A stretch of 64,000 nt of DNA from Mesorhizobium qingshengii (GTDB lineage: Bacteria; Pseudomonadota; Alphaproteobacteria; Rhizobiales; Rhizobiaceae), in NCBI RefSeq assembly GCF_027563465.1, contig NZ_JAPFQA010000011.1, positions 1-64,000 on the forward strand, read 5' to 3'. Below the pieces are notes generated by a model that saw only the letters and a program-made list of their open reading frames with translations, was not told the origin of the DNA and ran no database searches. Position 1 is the stretch's first letter, and the number at the start of each line of letters is the position of its first letter. Below, one piece after another: positions 34,395 through 42,907 of this stretch. The translations under genes were made by a program, and so were the position numbers.

Positions 34395-34625
34395 GCCGCC
34401 CCTCACCTGCCTGCCGGCGTTCGTCGTTCGAAAAGCCAAGCAGTTGGCTTTTCGTCCGCTACGCGGACCACTCCTCAATTCCCCGTATAGTGACGGGGAG
34501 AGGGGCGCTGTCATCGCCGGTTTCGCCAATCACCAGCGTTGCAAGCAGGGCGCCAGCGTTGCGGCCAGCCCCTTCTCCCCGTCACTATACGGGGAGAAGT
34601 GCCCGGCAGGGCGATGAGGGGCGGC
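34395..34625. repeat. Palindromic element with terminal inverted repeats (element 2)
   Basis: A 231-bp unit bounded by 22-bp arms (34395-34416 and 34604-34625, GCCGCCCCTCA outermost). Inside are a perfect 20-bp inverted repeat (34481-34500 with 34575-34594) and a copy of the dispersed hairpin repeat (34419-34477). It fills much of the 570-bp gap between the caspase and ATPase genes. No coding potential is seen in that gap. Confidence 0.75.
34419..34477. repeat. Dispersed hairpin repeat, copy B
   Basis: Same flanks as 11645-11703 (GTTCGTCGTT and CGCGGACCACTCCTCA). Here the stem is GAAAAGCCAA / TTGGCTTTTC with loop GCAG, a perfect 10-bp pairing whose bases differ from copy A in compensating pairs. 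Confidence 0.7.
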
Positions 34626-34843
34626 GCTGGCGATCGAAAAAGGGTGATGGTGAGAATTCGAGCCTGGGCGAGCGCTCTGGATAACCAGTCTGGCAAGCGA
34701 GAGGCTGCCAATTTCAGCCTTGCCGCAATCCAGACCGGCAGACGCCATTGGAGCTGTGCGCAACACCGGGCAGGCGGGCATCGGTGCTCGACGGGCTATC
34801 CTGCGGTTGATAAGTCCGTGTGCGAAGGAGCCTTGAGTCTGAC

Positions 34844-36346
34844 ATGACCGTTGCGATCGAGATGGGACACACGACCGCCGGCGCCCCGGCGACCCTGGAT
34901 CTCGAGGAGCTGCTGGCGACCCGCCTTCTGGTGCAGGGCAATTCGGGATCCGGCAAATCCCATCTGCTGCGACGCCTCCTGGAGCAGAGCGCGCCCTGGG
35001 TGCAGCAGACCATCATCGACCCCGAGGGCGATTTCGTCTCGCTGGGCGACCGTTACGGCCACCTGGTGATCGATGCCGAGGAGCACACCGAGCGCGGCCT
35101 GCAGAGCGCCGGCGAGCGGGCGCGCATCCATCGCGTCTCCACCGTGCTCAATCTCGAAGGGCTCGACGCCGAGAACCAGATGCGGCGCGCTGCTGCCTTC
35201 CTCGGCGGGCTGTTCGAGGTCGCGCGCGACCACTGGTACCCGATGCTGGTGGTGGTGGACGAGGCGCAGCTGTTCGCGCCGGCGGTGGCCGGCGAGGTTT
35301 CGGACGAGGCGCGCAAGCTCTCGCTCGGCGCCATGACCAATCTGATGTGCCGTGGCCGCAAGCGCGGGCTTGCCGGCATCATCGCCACCCAGCGGCTGGC
35401 CAAGCTCGCCAAGAACGTCGCGGCCGAGGCGTCCAACTTCCTCATGGGCCGCACCTTCCTCGACATCGACATGGCGCGCGCCGCCGACCTTCTGGGCATG
35501 GAGCGGCGGCAGGCGGAGGCGTTTCGCGACCTGGAGCGCGGGCAGTTCATGGCGCTCGGCCCGGCGCTGTCGCGCCGTCCGCTGGGCTTGCGCATCGGCC
35601 CGACCGATACAAGCCCGCGCAATGGCACGCCGCGCCTGATGGCGATGCCGGAGTCCGCGCTCGAGGATGCGCGCGCGATTATCCTGGCCGCGCCGCCGCC
35701 CGAGACCGTGCGGCCGCAGCGCCGGTCGTCGCCGGACCTGCTCGACCAGCTGATGGCGGCGAAATCGGCGGCGCTGGAAATCCGCCCCGAACCGGCGGAG
35801 CCGCAAATCAGCGCCGAGGATCTCGCGGAGCGGCGGGAGCGTGTCGACCGTGTCCTGCGCGCCATCCTGGCGCAGCCGGACGCGGGTTTTCGCGTCATCG
35901 GCGTGCTCTACCAGGAGTTCGTGGTCCGCTGCCGCATCGAGGGCCTCGCTTCGGTGGTCCCCGACCTGCCGGAGTTTCGCCGCATGCTGACGCGCGCCCG
36001 CGCCGGGCTGGGCTCCGACATGGCGGCGGGGGATGACGCGTGGCAGGATGTCTCGGTGCGTGCCTCGCTGCTGCCCGACGACATGCAGGGCGTGTTCATG
36101 ATGATCGCGCGCGCGGCGAAGGAAGGCTGGCCATGCCCGAGCGACGCCGCCATCGCCCGCGCCTATGGCTCCCACTCGCTGCGCCGCGCCCGGCGCCTCT
36201 TGACCTATATCGAGGAGCAGGGCCTCATCGTCTGCCAGCTCGACGGGACCGGAAGGCGCACCGTGACACTGGTGGAACTCGCCTGGGCGACAGCACCGGG
36301 CGACCCCAATGCCGGGGAGGTGGAGCAGGGGAGTCTGGCACTGTGA
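34844..36346 (+). CDS. HerA-like P-loop ATPase
   Basis: A 500-residue cytoplasmic protein. Walker A is LLVQGNSGSGKSHLLRRLLE near residue 35; Walker B is PMLVVVDEAQLFAP, and MCRGRKRGLAGIIATQRLAK is the sensor/arginine region typical of HerA/FtsK-type ATPases (DUF87-like). The last ~190 residues hold a probable winged-helix segment (SDAAIARAYGSHSLRRARRL). HerA relatives move DNA in repair, transfer or defence; no nuclease partner (NurA-like) is nearby, so its role is open. The start at ATG 34844 follows AAGGAG at a long spacing of 13 nt. Confidence 0.8.
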   Translation: MTVAIEMGHTTAGAPATLDLEELLATRLLVQGNSGSGKSHLLRRLLEQSAPWVQQTIIDPEGDFVSLGDRYGHLVIDAEEHTERGLQSAGERARIHRVSTVLNLEGLDAENQMRRAAAFLGGLFEVARDHWYPMLVVVDEAQLFAPAVAGEVSDEARKLSLGAMTNLMCRGRKRGLAGIIATQRLAKLAKNVAAEASNFLMGRTFLDIDMARAADLLGMERRQAEAFRDLERGQFMALGPALSRRPLGLRIGPTDTSPRNGTPRLMAMPESALEDARAIILAAPPPETVRPQRRSSPDLLDQLMAAKSAALEIRPEPAEPQISAEDLAERRERVDRVLRAILAQPDAGFRVIGVLYQEFVVRCRIEGLASVVPDLPEFRRMLTRARAGLGSDMAAGDDAWQDVSVRASLLPDDMQGVFMMIARAAKEGWPCPSDAAIARAYGSHSLRRARRLLTYIEEQGLIVCQLDGTGRRTVTLVELAWATAPGDPNAGEVEQGSLAL

Positions 36347-36596
36347 CGGGGCGACAAGAAAATGCCCTCAAGCCGTGGCTATAGCCAAACGGCAGATGCA
36401 GCGCCGAAGTCTGCTTTGCGCCATGAGCGGACAGCCTGCGCACCGACTCCCAATGTCTTGTTTTGGGCCAAGCGCGGCCGTCAGCTTTGGGCTGCAAATC
36501 TTCTGGAGCGGATATTCAGGTTGGCGTGGGCATTGTCGCGGCCTGACCCCTGGCGGTACTGACGGGCGTGCCGATGGATTACGCGGTCCGCAACAT
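36347..36596. other. Intergenic gap, nothing recognised
   Basis: About 250 bp between the ATPase gene and the end of the type I secretion operon, which converge here. No hairpin, repeat or small gene stood out. Confidence 0.4.
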
Positions 36597-37922
36597 CTAC
36601 CGTTCCGTGAAGGCGCGAGCGAAGGAATCGAGCATGGGCCGTGCGAGGTACTCGAAGAAAGTCCGGTTGTCAGTGTTGATGAACGCCTCGACCGGCATTC
36701 CAGGGTAAAGCTGCTCCGCCTTCACGCCGGGCGGCAGGTCGGGGGCAATCTTCAGCTTGGCGCGGAAATAGGGTTCATGCGTGGCCTCATCGATGAGCCG
36801 ATCCGCGGAAACCTGTGTCACCGTGGCTGAAATCTCCGGGGTGAGCCGCATGTTCAACGCGGACAAGCGCAGTTTTGCCGGCTGGCCGACACGAACCTGA
36901 TCGATGTCTTTCGTCCGCAGCCGTGCATCGACGATGAGACCCGACGCAGTGGGCAGGATCTCCATGATCTTCTGTCCGGGGGCAATCACGCTTCCCTTGG
37001 AATTGTAGGTCGACGACACCACGATGCCCGCGGCCGGCGCTTTGATCGTTGTCCGCCTCAGCACCGCTTCGGCTGCCCGCGTCCGTTCCTCTATGTCGGC
37101 GAGGCTGGTACGGACGTCGTCCAGCCTGGTCAGCGCTTCCTCCACGCGTTGCGTGATCGCGCGCTCGATCTGCGCCTGGGCTTCGACGATCTGGGTGTTG
37201 GTCGCCGCAAGATCCGCCTCCAGCGCGCCGGCCTGGCCGACCAGATCGGCTTCGCTGCGCAAAAGCTGCGAATATTCGCTGCGATTGGTGAGGCCCTTGT
37301 CCAGGAGGCTGGTCTTGATGCCGAGCTCTTTCGCCACGATTTCGGCCTGTTGCTGGATGGCGAGTTTCTGGGCCTGCAATCCCACGACCGACTGGCGATG
37401 CATGGCAACCCGTTGCGCGAGGATCGATTGTTCCGATCGAAAGCGGGCGAGCCTGGCGTCGAATTCCTTCTGCTGTTCTCGGACCAGGGTCTCGAAATCG
37501 TGCTGGAACGGTGCTGGCGCGGTCTCTGTGACAGGCGCAAGACGGTCCAATCCATCGCGTTCCGCCTCCAGCCGCGAGGCGCTCGCCTTGAGCGCGATCG
37601 ACTGTCTCGTCAGCCGGTTGAGCTCGGCCTGCGCGGCGGTTCGATCCAGCAGGATCAGATCCTGGGCCTGTTGCACGCGATCACCTTCATGGACCAGCAA
37701 CTCCTGGATGATGCCGCCTTCGGGATGCTGAATGAGAATGTTTCCGCCCGCCGCCGAGATCGTGCCTTGCGTGATCACCGCGCCGGACAGGGGGGCGCTG
37801 ACGGCCCAATAGCCAAAGCAGCCCGCCAATATTGCCATTGCGGCGTAGCCAGTGAAGGCCACCCGCCGGATGTCGGTGCGTGGTCTGCCTTCCCAGGCCA
37901 GGCTCTGCGCCGCCATCTTCAC
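36597..37922 (-). CDS. HlyD-family type I secretion periplasmic adaptor (PrsE/PrtE-like)
   Basis: A 441-residue membrane fusion protein. One N-terminal TM helix (AAMAILAGCFGYWAVSA) is followed by a lipoyl-like half (IQHPEGGIIQELLVHEGDRV), a long coiled-coil hairpin (about residues 95-285), the second lipoyl half (IKAPAAGIVVSSTYNSKGSV) and a C-terminal beta domain ending in the conserved LYPGMPVEAFI. It bridges the ABC exporter to an outer-membrane TolC-type channel, which is not in the window. Its GTG start overlaps the stop of the ABC gene. Confidence 0.93.
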   Translation of the reverse strand: MKMAAQSLAWEGRPRTDIRRVAFTGYAAMAILAGCFGYWAVSAPLSGAVITQGTISAAGGNILIQHPEGGIIQELLVHEGDRVQQAQDLILLDRTAAQAELNRLTRQSIALKASASRLEAERDGLDRLAPVTETAPAPFQHDFETLVREQQKEFDARLARFRSEQSILAQRVAMHRQSVVGLQAQKLAIQQQAEIVAKELGIKTSLLDKGLTNRSEYSQLLRSEADLVGQAGALEADLAATNTQIVEAQAQIERAITQRVEEALTRLDDVRTSLADIEERTRAAEAVLRRTTIKAPAAGIVVSSTYNSKGSVIAPGQKIMEILPTASGLIVDARLRTKDIDQVRVGQPAKLRLSALNMRLTPEISATVTQVSADRLIDEATHEPYFRAKLKIAPDLPPGVKAEQLYPGMPVEAFINTDNRTFFEYLARPMLDSFARAFTER

Positions 37923-39700
37923 GATCCAAAGCGGAAATTATGCGAGGTGCCGCGGATCGTCGTGGCGAACGACCCTGTCACCACCGTGTTGCGCTGTGGG
38001 GCAAGGCCCTTGCCGGCGGTCGACTGCCGCAACACGTCGCCGCCTGGACCGAAGGTTTCAACCACTCCACCGCGCAGAAGCATCACGCGGTCGCAGGCCG
38101 CGGCGATCGAAGGGCGGTGCGTTATCACGATTGCCGTGACGCCCGCAGCTTTGGCGGCGGAAAGCACCCCTTCGAGCGCCGCTTCGCCGCTGCCGTCGAG
38201 ATGGGTACTGGGCTCGTCGAGAACGAGAATGCGCGGATTGCCGTAGAAGGCGCGCGCCAGTCCGATCCGCTGGCGCTCGCCGCCCGACAGCGTCGTGCCG
38301 GACGGACCGATGGTGGCCTGGTAGCCGTCGCGCCGCGCCAGGATCAGCTCATGCGCCCCGGCGCGCCTGGCGGCTTCGACGATCGCGGGGTCATCGGCAT
38401 CGAGGCCGAAGCGGGCGACATTCTGCGCGATCGATCCGGGAAAAAGCTCCACTTCTTGCGCGAGGTAGCCGACGTGCTTGCCGAGCTGGTTTTCGTCCCA
38501 GCTCCTGAGGTCGGCGCCGTCGATCCTGACCGAGCCACCGGTCGGCTGGAGCGCGCCGACAAGCAATTTCGCCAGCGTGGATTTGCCGGCGCCGCTCGGG
38601 CCGATGATTGCCACCGCCTCGCCGGCGCCGATCACAAAATTCAGCCGCTTGAGGATGGGTTCCGTGCCGAAGGAGGCATTCGGCGCGATGAAGAAAAGGT
38701 CCTGCGCGGTGATCGCGCCGGAGGGGTCCGGCAATGCCAGCTTCCGCGCTTCCGCCGGACGGGCCGCAAGCGCGGTCTCCAGCCGCTTCCACGAACGCCT
38801 GGCGTCGACGATCTGCCGCCAGGATCCGATCAGCTGGTCGAGTGGCTGCAGCGCGCGCGACGACACCAGCGAGGACGCGAAGATCATGCCGGCAGTCATC
38901 TGCCCCCGCAGCACCAGCCATGCGCCGGCGCCCAGTATTGCCAGCTGCAGCATCATGCGCAGCGCCCGCGACGCCGCGCTGAAGATGGCGTTGGCGCTCG
39001 ATGAACGGTCATGCAGGGTGAGCGCTTCCGCGACGTGCCTGCCCCATGCCTCGGCGGCGGCTCGCACCATGCCCATGGCGCGCAGCGTTTCGGCATTGCG
39101 GGCAAAAGCCTGCTCCGCCTGGCTCGCGGCGGCCGAGCGTTCCGCCGACAGGGCATCGTTCCTGCCGATGGCAAGCTGATTGGCCACGACCAGAAGAAGC
39201 AAAAGCGCCGCGCCGGCGAGCGTCAGCCAGAACAGCACCGGATGGATGAGATAGAGCAGGGCGAGAAAGACAGGAGCAAAGGGCAGGTCGAACAGCACCG
39301 CCACGCCGCGCGACCTGATGAAGGCGCAGACCGAGGCAAGGTCGCGCAGCGGCGACAGGCCGCCGGCATATTTGGCGCCGAGCGAGGCGGCGAATGTCGC
39401 CGCCGCCAGTTTCTCATCGACCGTGGCGGCGACGCGCTGCGTGTAAATGGCGCGCACCGCGTCCAGCAAGCCGAGGAAGGCGAGCGCGACAACCGCCATG
39501 GCCGACAGATAAAGCAGCGTCTCGACGCTGGAGGACGGCAGCACGCGATCATACACCTGCAGCAGATAGAGCGGGATCACCAACAGCAGGATGTTGATCA
39601 GCAGCGAGAAGACGCCGATATCGGCAATGGCGCGCATGAACACCGGCCGCAGGCCCTGCTGCCTCGTCGCATCCCTCGATGGCGCATGATCCCGCAACAT
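37919..39700 (-). CDS. Type I secretion ABC exporter (PrsD/PrtD-like ATPase-permease)
   Basis: A 593-residue half-transporter. The N-terminal ~300 residues contain the TM domain (SLLINILLLVIPLYLLQVYD). The ATPase domain has Walker A IIGPSGAGKSTLAKLL, Q-loop GYLAQEVELFPG, signature LSGGERQRIGLARAF and Walker B ILVLDEPSTHLD. Together with the HlyD protein it exports RTX proteins with uncleaved C-terminal signals. It begins 12 bp after the GH16 gene, making the glycanase its obvious cargo. Confidence 0.93.
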   Translation of the reverse strand: MLRDHAPSRDATRQQGLRPVFMRAIADIGVFSLLINILLLVIPLYLLQVYDRVLPSSSVETLLYLSAMAVVALAFLGLLDAVRAIYTQRVAATVDEKLAAATFAASLGAKYAGGLSPLRDLASVCAFIRSRGVAVLFDLPFAPVFLALLYLIHPVLFWLTLAGAALLLLLVVANQLAIGRNDALSAERSAAASQAEQAFARNAETLRAMGMVRAAAEAWGRHVAEALTLHDRSSSANAIFSAASRALRMMLQLAILGAGAWLVLRGQMTAGMIFASSLVSSRALQPLDQLIGSWRQIVDARRSWKRLETALAARPAEARKLALPDPSGAITAQDLFFIAPNASFGTEPILKRLNFVIGAGEAVAIIGPSGAGKSTLAKLLVGALQPTGGSVRIDGADLRSWDENQLGKHVGYLAQEVELFPGSIAQNVARFGLDADDPAIVEAARRAGAHELILARRDGYQATIGPSGTTLSGGERQRIGLARAFYGNPRILVLDEPSTHLDGSGEAALEGVLSAAKAAGVTAIVITHRPSIAAACDRVMLLRGGVVETFGPGGDVLRQSTAGKGLAPQRNTVVTGSFATTIRGTSHNFRFGS

Positions 39701-39712
39701 CGCACTGGTCGC

Positions 39713-41137
39713 CTAGACCGTGTGCTCGCCTGTTATGGTCAGATGGCTCAGCTGCACATCATCCAGCGTATAGGCGCGGATATAGTCGATCTTCATCTGT
39801 GCCGGCGTTGCCAGATGGTCGGGAGGCGCGCCGGCGAAACCGCCGACCGCGAGATCGACCAGCATATACATCGGGACATGCATGTCCGACGGCGTCGCGG
39901 CCTCGGCGACCTTGACACCATCGTAGGTCCAGATCAGCTGGTCCGGCGTCCACAGCAGGCCGTAGGTGTGGAAGCCGTCCGTGTTCGAAACATTCACCGA
40001 GGACGAAATCTTGGTGTGCTGCCCCGTCTCGTTGGTGTGCGCCGTCATCACAAGCGTGTTCGGTTCCTGGCCGCGCATTTCGAGCACGTCCAGCTCCGGC
40101 GGCCACGAGCCGTCTTCCGGCAGCAGCCAGAAGGCCGGCCATGCTCCGGCCGTTTCGGGCAGGTCGGCTCGCATTTCGAAATAGCCATAGGTCTGCGAGA
40201 AGCTGTCGTGCGTCGTCAGGACCCCGGAAGTGTATTCGTAATTGTTGATGAGCGGCTTGATGGCGTCCGGCGCATGCGCCGCGGTGATGGTGAGGACGCC
40301 GTTTGCCACGCTGAACGGGTGGACGGAACTCGTCGGCGCGTAATTGGCGTCGATGTACCATTGCAGCTCGCCGTTCTGGGTCAGCGTGCTGCCGTTCGGA
40401 GCGCCCCACCAGAAGTTGGAATCCCAGGTGCCGCTGTGGCCGTTCCAGAGGTTCAGCGTGTTGAAGTAGTCGGCGAAGGACAGCGTCATGCCTGTTTTGT
40501 CGATCGGCAGTTCGAACTGGGCGGGCTGAAACTTGTCGATCGTGGTGTTGTTGAACACCAGCACCTCGCTGGAGCCGAGGTTGAGCTGCACATTCGCTCC
40601 CGCCTGGACCATGCTGGCCTGTACGGCCTCGAACGAGTTGAAGGCGTAGCCGTTGAGGCGCACGGTGTCTGTCGCGCCAAAATCGAAGATCAGGTCGCTG
40701 CCGTTGCCCTTCGAGACGATGAAGACGTCGGCGCCGGCGCCGCCGATGAGCACGTCATTGCCCTTGCCGCCATCCAGCGTCTGGCTGCCGGCGCCGCCCG
40801 TGATGATGTTGTCCAGCGCATTGCCGAACGCGTAGCGGCCATCGCCGGTGACGACGAGGTTTTCGAAATTGGCGGGCAGCTTGTAGCTCATCCAGGTGTC
40901 GATCGTGTCGACACCTGCCCCGGGATCCTCGACCGCTTTGTTGATCGTGGAATAGAGATGATAGTAGTCGTCGCCAGCGCCACCATACATCGTGACATTG
41001 ACGCTGCTGTCGCCCCAGAAGGAGTCGTTGCCGGGGGTGCCATGCAGTTCCGGTCCGGACCCCGTCGCCGAGAACCAGTGGGTGGAAGCACCGGTGTAGG
41101 GAAGCGGGATGCCTTTGGCGTTCACGACGGTGCTCAT
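39713..41137 (-). CDS. RTX-containing GH16 glycanase (ExsH-like), type I secreted
   Basis: A 474-residue protein. The N-terminal ~200 residues have RTX-type glycine/aspartate repeats (GGAGDDYY, GGAGSQTLDGGKGNDVLIGG) that bind calcium outside the cell. The C-terminal half is a GH16 beta-jelly-roll with the catalytic motif ELDVLEMRG (Glu348, Asp350, Glu353). There is no N-terminal Sec signal, as expected for type I export. The arrangement matches rhizobial ExsH, which trims succinoglycan; here the polysaccharide is not known. It lies directly upstream of the exporter genes, in one operon. Confidence 0.92.
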   Translation of the reverse strand: MSTVVNAKGIPLPYTGASTHWFSATGSGPELHGTPGNDSFWGDSSVNVTMYGGAGDDYYHLYSTINKAVEDPGAGVDTIDTWMSYKLPANFENLVVTGDGRYAFGNALDNIITGGAGSQTLDGGKGNDVLIGGAGADVFIVSKGNGSDLIFDFGATDTVRLNGYAFNSFEAVQASMVQAGANVQLNLGSSEVLVFNNTTIDKFQPAQFELPIDKTGMTLSFADYFNTLNLWNGHSGTWDSNFWWGAPNGSTLTQNGELQWYIDANYAPTSSVHPFSVANGVLTITAAHAPDAIKPLINNYEYTSGVLTTHDSFSQTYGYFEMRADLPETAGAWPAFWLLPEDGSWPPELDVLEMRGQEPNTLVMTAHTNETGQHTKISSSVNVSNTDGFHTYGLLWTPDQLIWTYDGVKVAEAATPSDMHVPMYMLVDLAVGGFAGAPPDHLATPAQMKIDYIRAYTLDDVQLSHLTITGEHTV

Positions 41138-41889
41138 CAGAAATCCTTCCTCGTGGTGCCCGGCCTGCTCAAATCACTCGACAAGAGTCCCGGCGACTGC
41201 TTCCCGAGTAACGTTGAAACGAACAATATCGTTCCTGGGAATCGTCACCCAATCCACCATAGCATCGACCTTTCGGAAGACATACCCTGAATAAGCAGCA
41301 AAGATTCCACTCCATTTCCGGCAGTATGACATGACGACCGGAAAAACATTTATTAAAATTTTGTGCATATGCCAAAATTATAGGCAGATTTGTTTGTACG
41401 AATGCAATCAATATTAGTCCATGCTAACACTTGAAGATGCACGAATCCGAGGGCAGAGGCTGCGGTGGAGCAAGGGAGTTTGGCGGTGTGAGGGGAGGGC
41501 ACCGGAAAAACACGGCTCATCAAGCCATGCCATCAGGGTGATATTTGGCGGAAGCTGCCGTTGCGCAGCCGACCCACAGTCGGCCGTTCAGGCGCGGATG
41601 GGAGGTTATCCGAAAGCGGCCGTTCGTCCAGCGTCAGTGCCCGGATCAAATCGATCGTTGCAGGATGGCCGGCTTCCGACAACAGGATTGCGAAGGGAAC
41701 ACGCCGCCACGTTGCCCTCCTCCAGTTCCCCCAGTCTTCCTGGTGAGGATCGCCCGCGATCAGCGGTCGGGGAGAAGTCCCGTCCCCGTCTTGCGCGCTA
41801 GTTGACCCTGCCTCCAGTCGCACTCCGCTGTCATCGACCGCGACGATCGCCAAGCTGGCAATATCCAGTGCTTCCTTGTGGCGGGACCC
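41138..41889. other. Long gap with AT-rich promoter region of the glycanase operon
   Basis: About 750 bp without a recognised gene. The stretch 41290-41420 is strikingly AT-rich for this genome and contains a perfect TATAAT on the minus strand (41382-41377), ~240 bp before the GH16 ATG; no good -35 box was found. Such AT-rich leaders are typical targets of MucR/H-NS-like silencers in rhizobia (inference). The remaining 41430-41889 is GC-rich. A minus-strand ORF of ~107 codons (41853-41533) there has no recognisable motif. Confidence 0.45.
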
Positions 41890-42816
41890 TCACCGTCTGC
41901 GTCGGCTCGCGAGCAACATGGCGTACATCGCCGCTACGATAATCGCCATCGCGGCCACCTGGTAAGGAGCTACGGCCTCGCCGAGCATCGTGACCGAGAT
42001 CAGCATCGTGACAGCCGGGGCTGGTACGGTGATCGAACTTGCAAGCGACACGTCAATGTGCCGCATCGCATAGAACCATAGAATGAGTTCCAGATAGTAG
42101 GCGATCCCCAGCACCATGGCGGCGCGTTGAAACGCAAGGTCGGAGAAGGTTGCGGCCAGCAGCTCGCTCTCGCCAAGCCCCGCCTGCACCAAGACGAGGA
42201 AGACGCCGGATATCACGAGCCGTGAGACTGTGACCTCGCTCGGTGTTACGGGCATGGTCTCCAGTATGGCCTTGAGCAGGAGGTGAGCGATGCTCCATAA
42301 AAGCGGAATTGCCAGCGCGGTCACCGACCACCATGACACTTCCGCGATTTTGAAGGTGCCACCAGTCGTGAGATAGACGAGCGAGGCGATCATGATCAGC
42401 GTGAAGCCGATCTCGGCTGGCGACTTCCGCTTTCCCTGGAAAACCGCTTCCAGCAACATCGCAAACAGTGGATAGGCCTGGAGCGCGATGACCATGCTCA
42501 CCGCTCCCGCCCTTTCGGCGGTGACAACGTATAAGTAGGTCGACATCCCGAACATGGCGCCTGTGAAGAGCGCAATTGCGCCGAGCCGAATGCGCGCTGT
42601 TGGTGGTAGGTCTGTCGTCGTCACCTGTGCCTTGCTGGCGCGTTCGACACCGAACAAAGGGAGAGCGGCGGCAAGCTGCCAGAGCGTAAGCCAGATGGCG
42701 AAGGCCAGGCTGTCGGAACCGGTGGGGCGCGCGTTTGCCAGCACAGGCATCGCACCCAGGATGACCAGGCAGGCAAAGGCGAGCACGCTGCCCACGATGG
42801 GCGATTTCTGCAACAT
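41890..42816 (-). CDS. EamA/DMT-family transporter
   Basis: A 308-residue protein with about ten hydrophobic segments, starting MLQKSPIVGSVLAFACLVIL and ending in a basic tail (LLASRRRR). The two EamA repeats are visible (FTGAMFGMSTYLYVVTAERA; LGIAYYLELILWFYAMRHID). It probably exports an amino acid or other small metabolite. ATG 42816 has AGGAGG 4 nt upstream. It is divergent from a MocR regulator across ~84 bp filled with dyads, so it is a likely target of that regulator. Confidence 0.9.
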   Translation of the reverse strand: MLQKSPIVGSVLAFACLVILGAMPVLANARPTGSDSLAFAIWLTLWQLAAALPLFGVERASKAQVTTTDLPPTARIRLGAIALFTGAMFGMSTYLYVVTAERAGAVSMVIALQAYPLFAMLLEAVFQGKRKSPAEIGFTLIMIASLVYLTTGGTFKIAEVSWWSVTALAIPLLWSIAHLLLKAILETMPVTPSEVTVSRLVISGVFLVLVQAGLGESELLAATFSDLAFQRAAMVLGIAYYLELILWFYAMRHIDVSLASSITVPAPAVTMLISVTMLGEAVAPYQVAAMAIIVAAMYAMLLASRRRR

Positions 42817-42841
42817 GTGTCCTCCTGATCTGCAGCCGCTC

Positions 42842-42907
42842 AATACAAAATGTATTCATAAATTTGACATTGTGCCGGTGCAATGAAATGATTGTCTTCA
42901 TGACAAT
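42842..42907. promoter_or_regulatory. Divergent control region with three dyads and a TTGACA box
   Basis: AATACA-AAA-TGTATT (42842-42856) is a perfect dyad. CATTG-TGCCGGTG-CAATG (42868-42885) is a second, and ATTGTC-TTCAT-GACAAT (42891-42907) a third. TTGACA at 42864 could be a -35 box for the plus-strand gene. These lie between the EamA and MocR starts and are candidate MocR sites. Confidence 0.5.

Noticed and set aside
34294..34684. Plus-strand ORFs between the caspase and ATPase genes
   Set aside because: They are translations of palindromic repeat DNA (element 2), not protein-like.
39011..41290. Long plus-strand ORF opposite the exporter and glycanase genes
   Set aside because: It spans two well-supported minus-strand genes and shows no domain.
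41533..41853. Minus-strand ORF of ~107 codons in the gap between GH16 and EamA genes
   Set aside because: No recognisable domain, no good ribosome site and composition like non-coding GC-rich DNA; left inside the gap entry.
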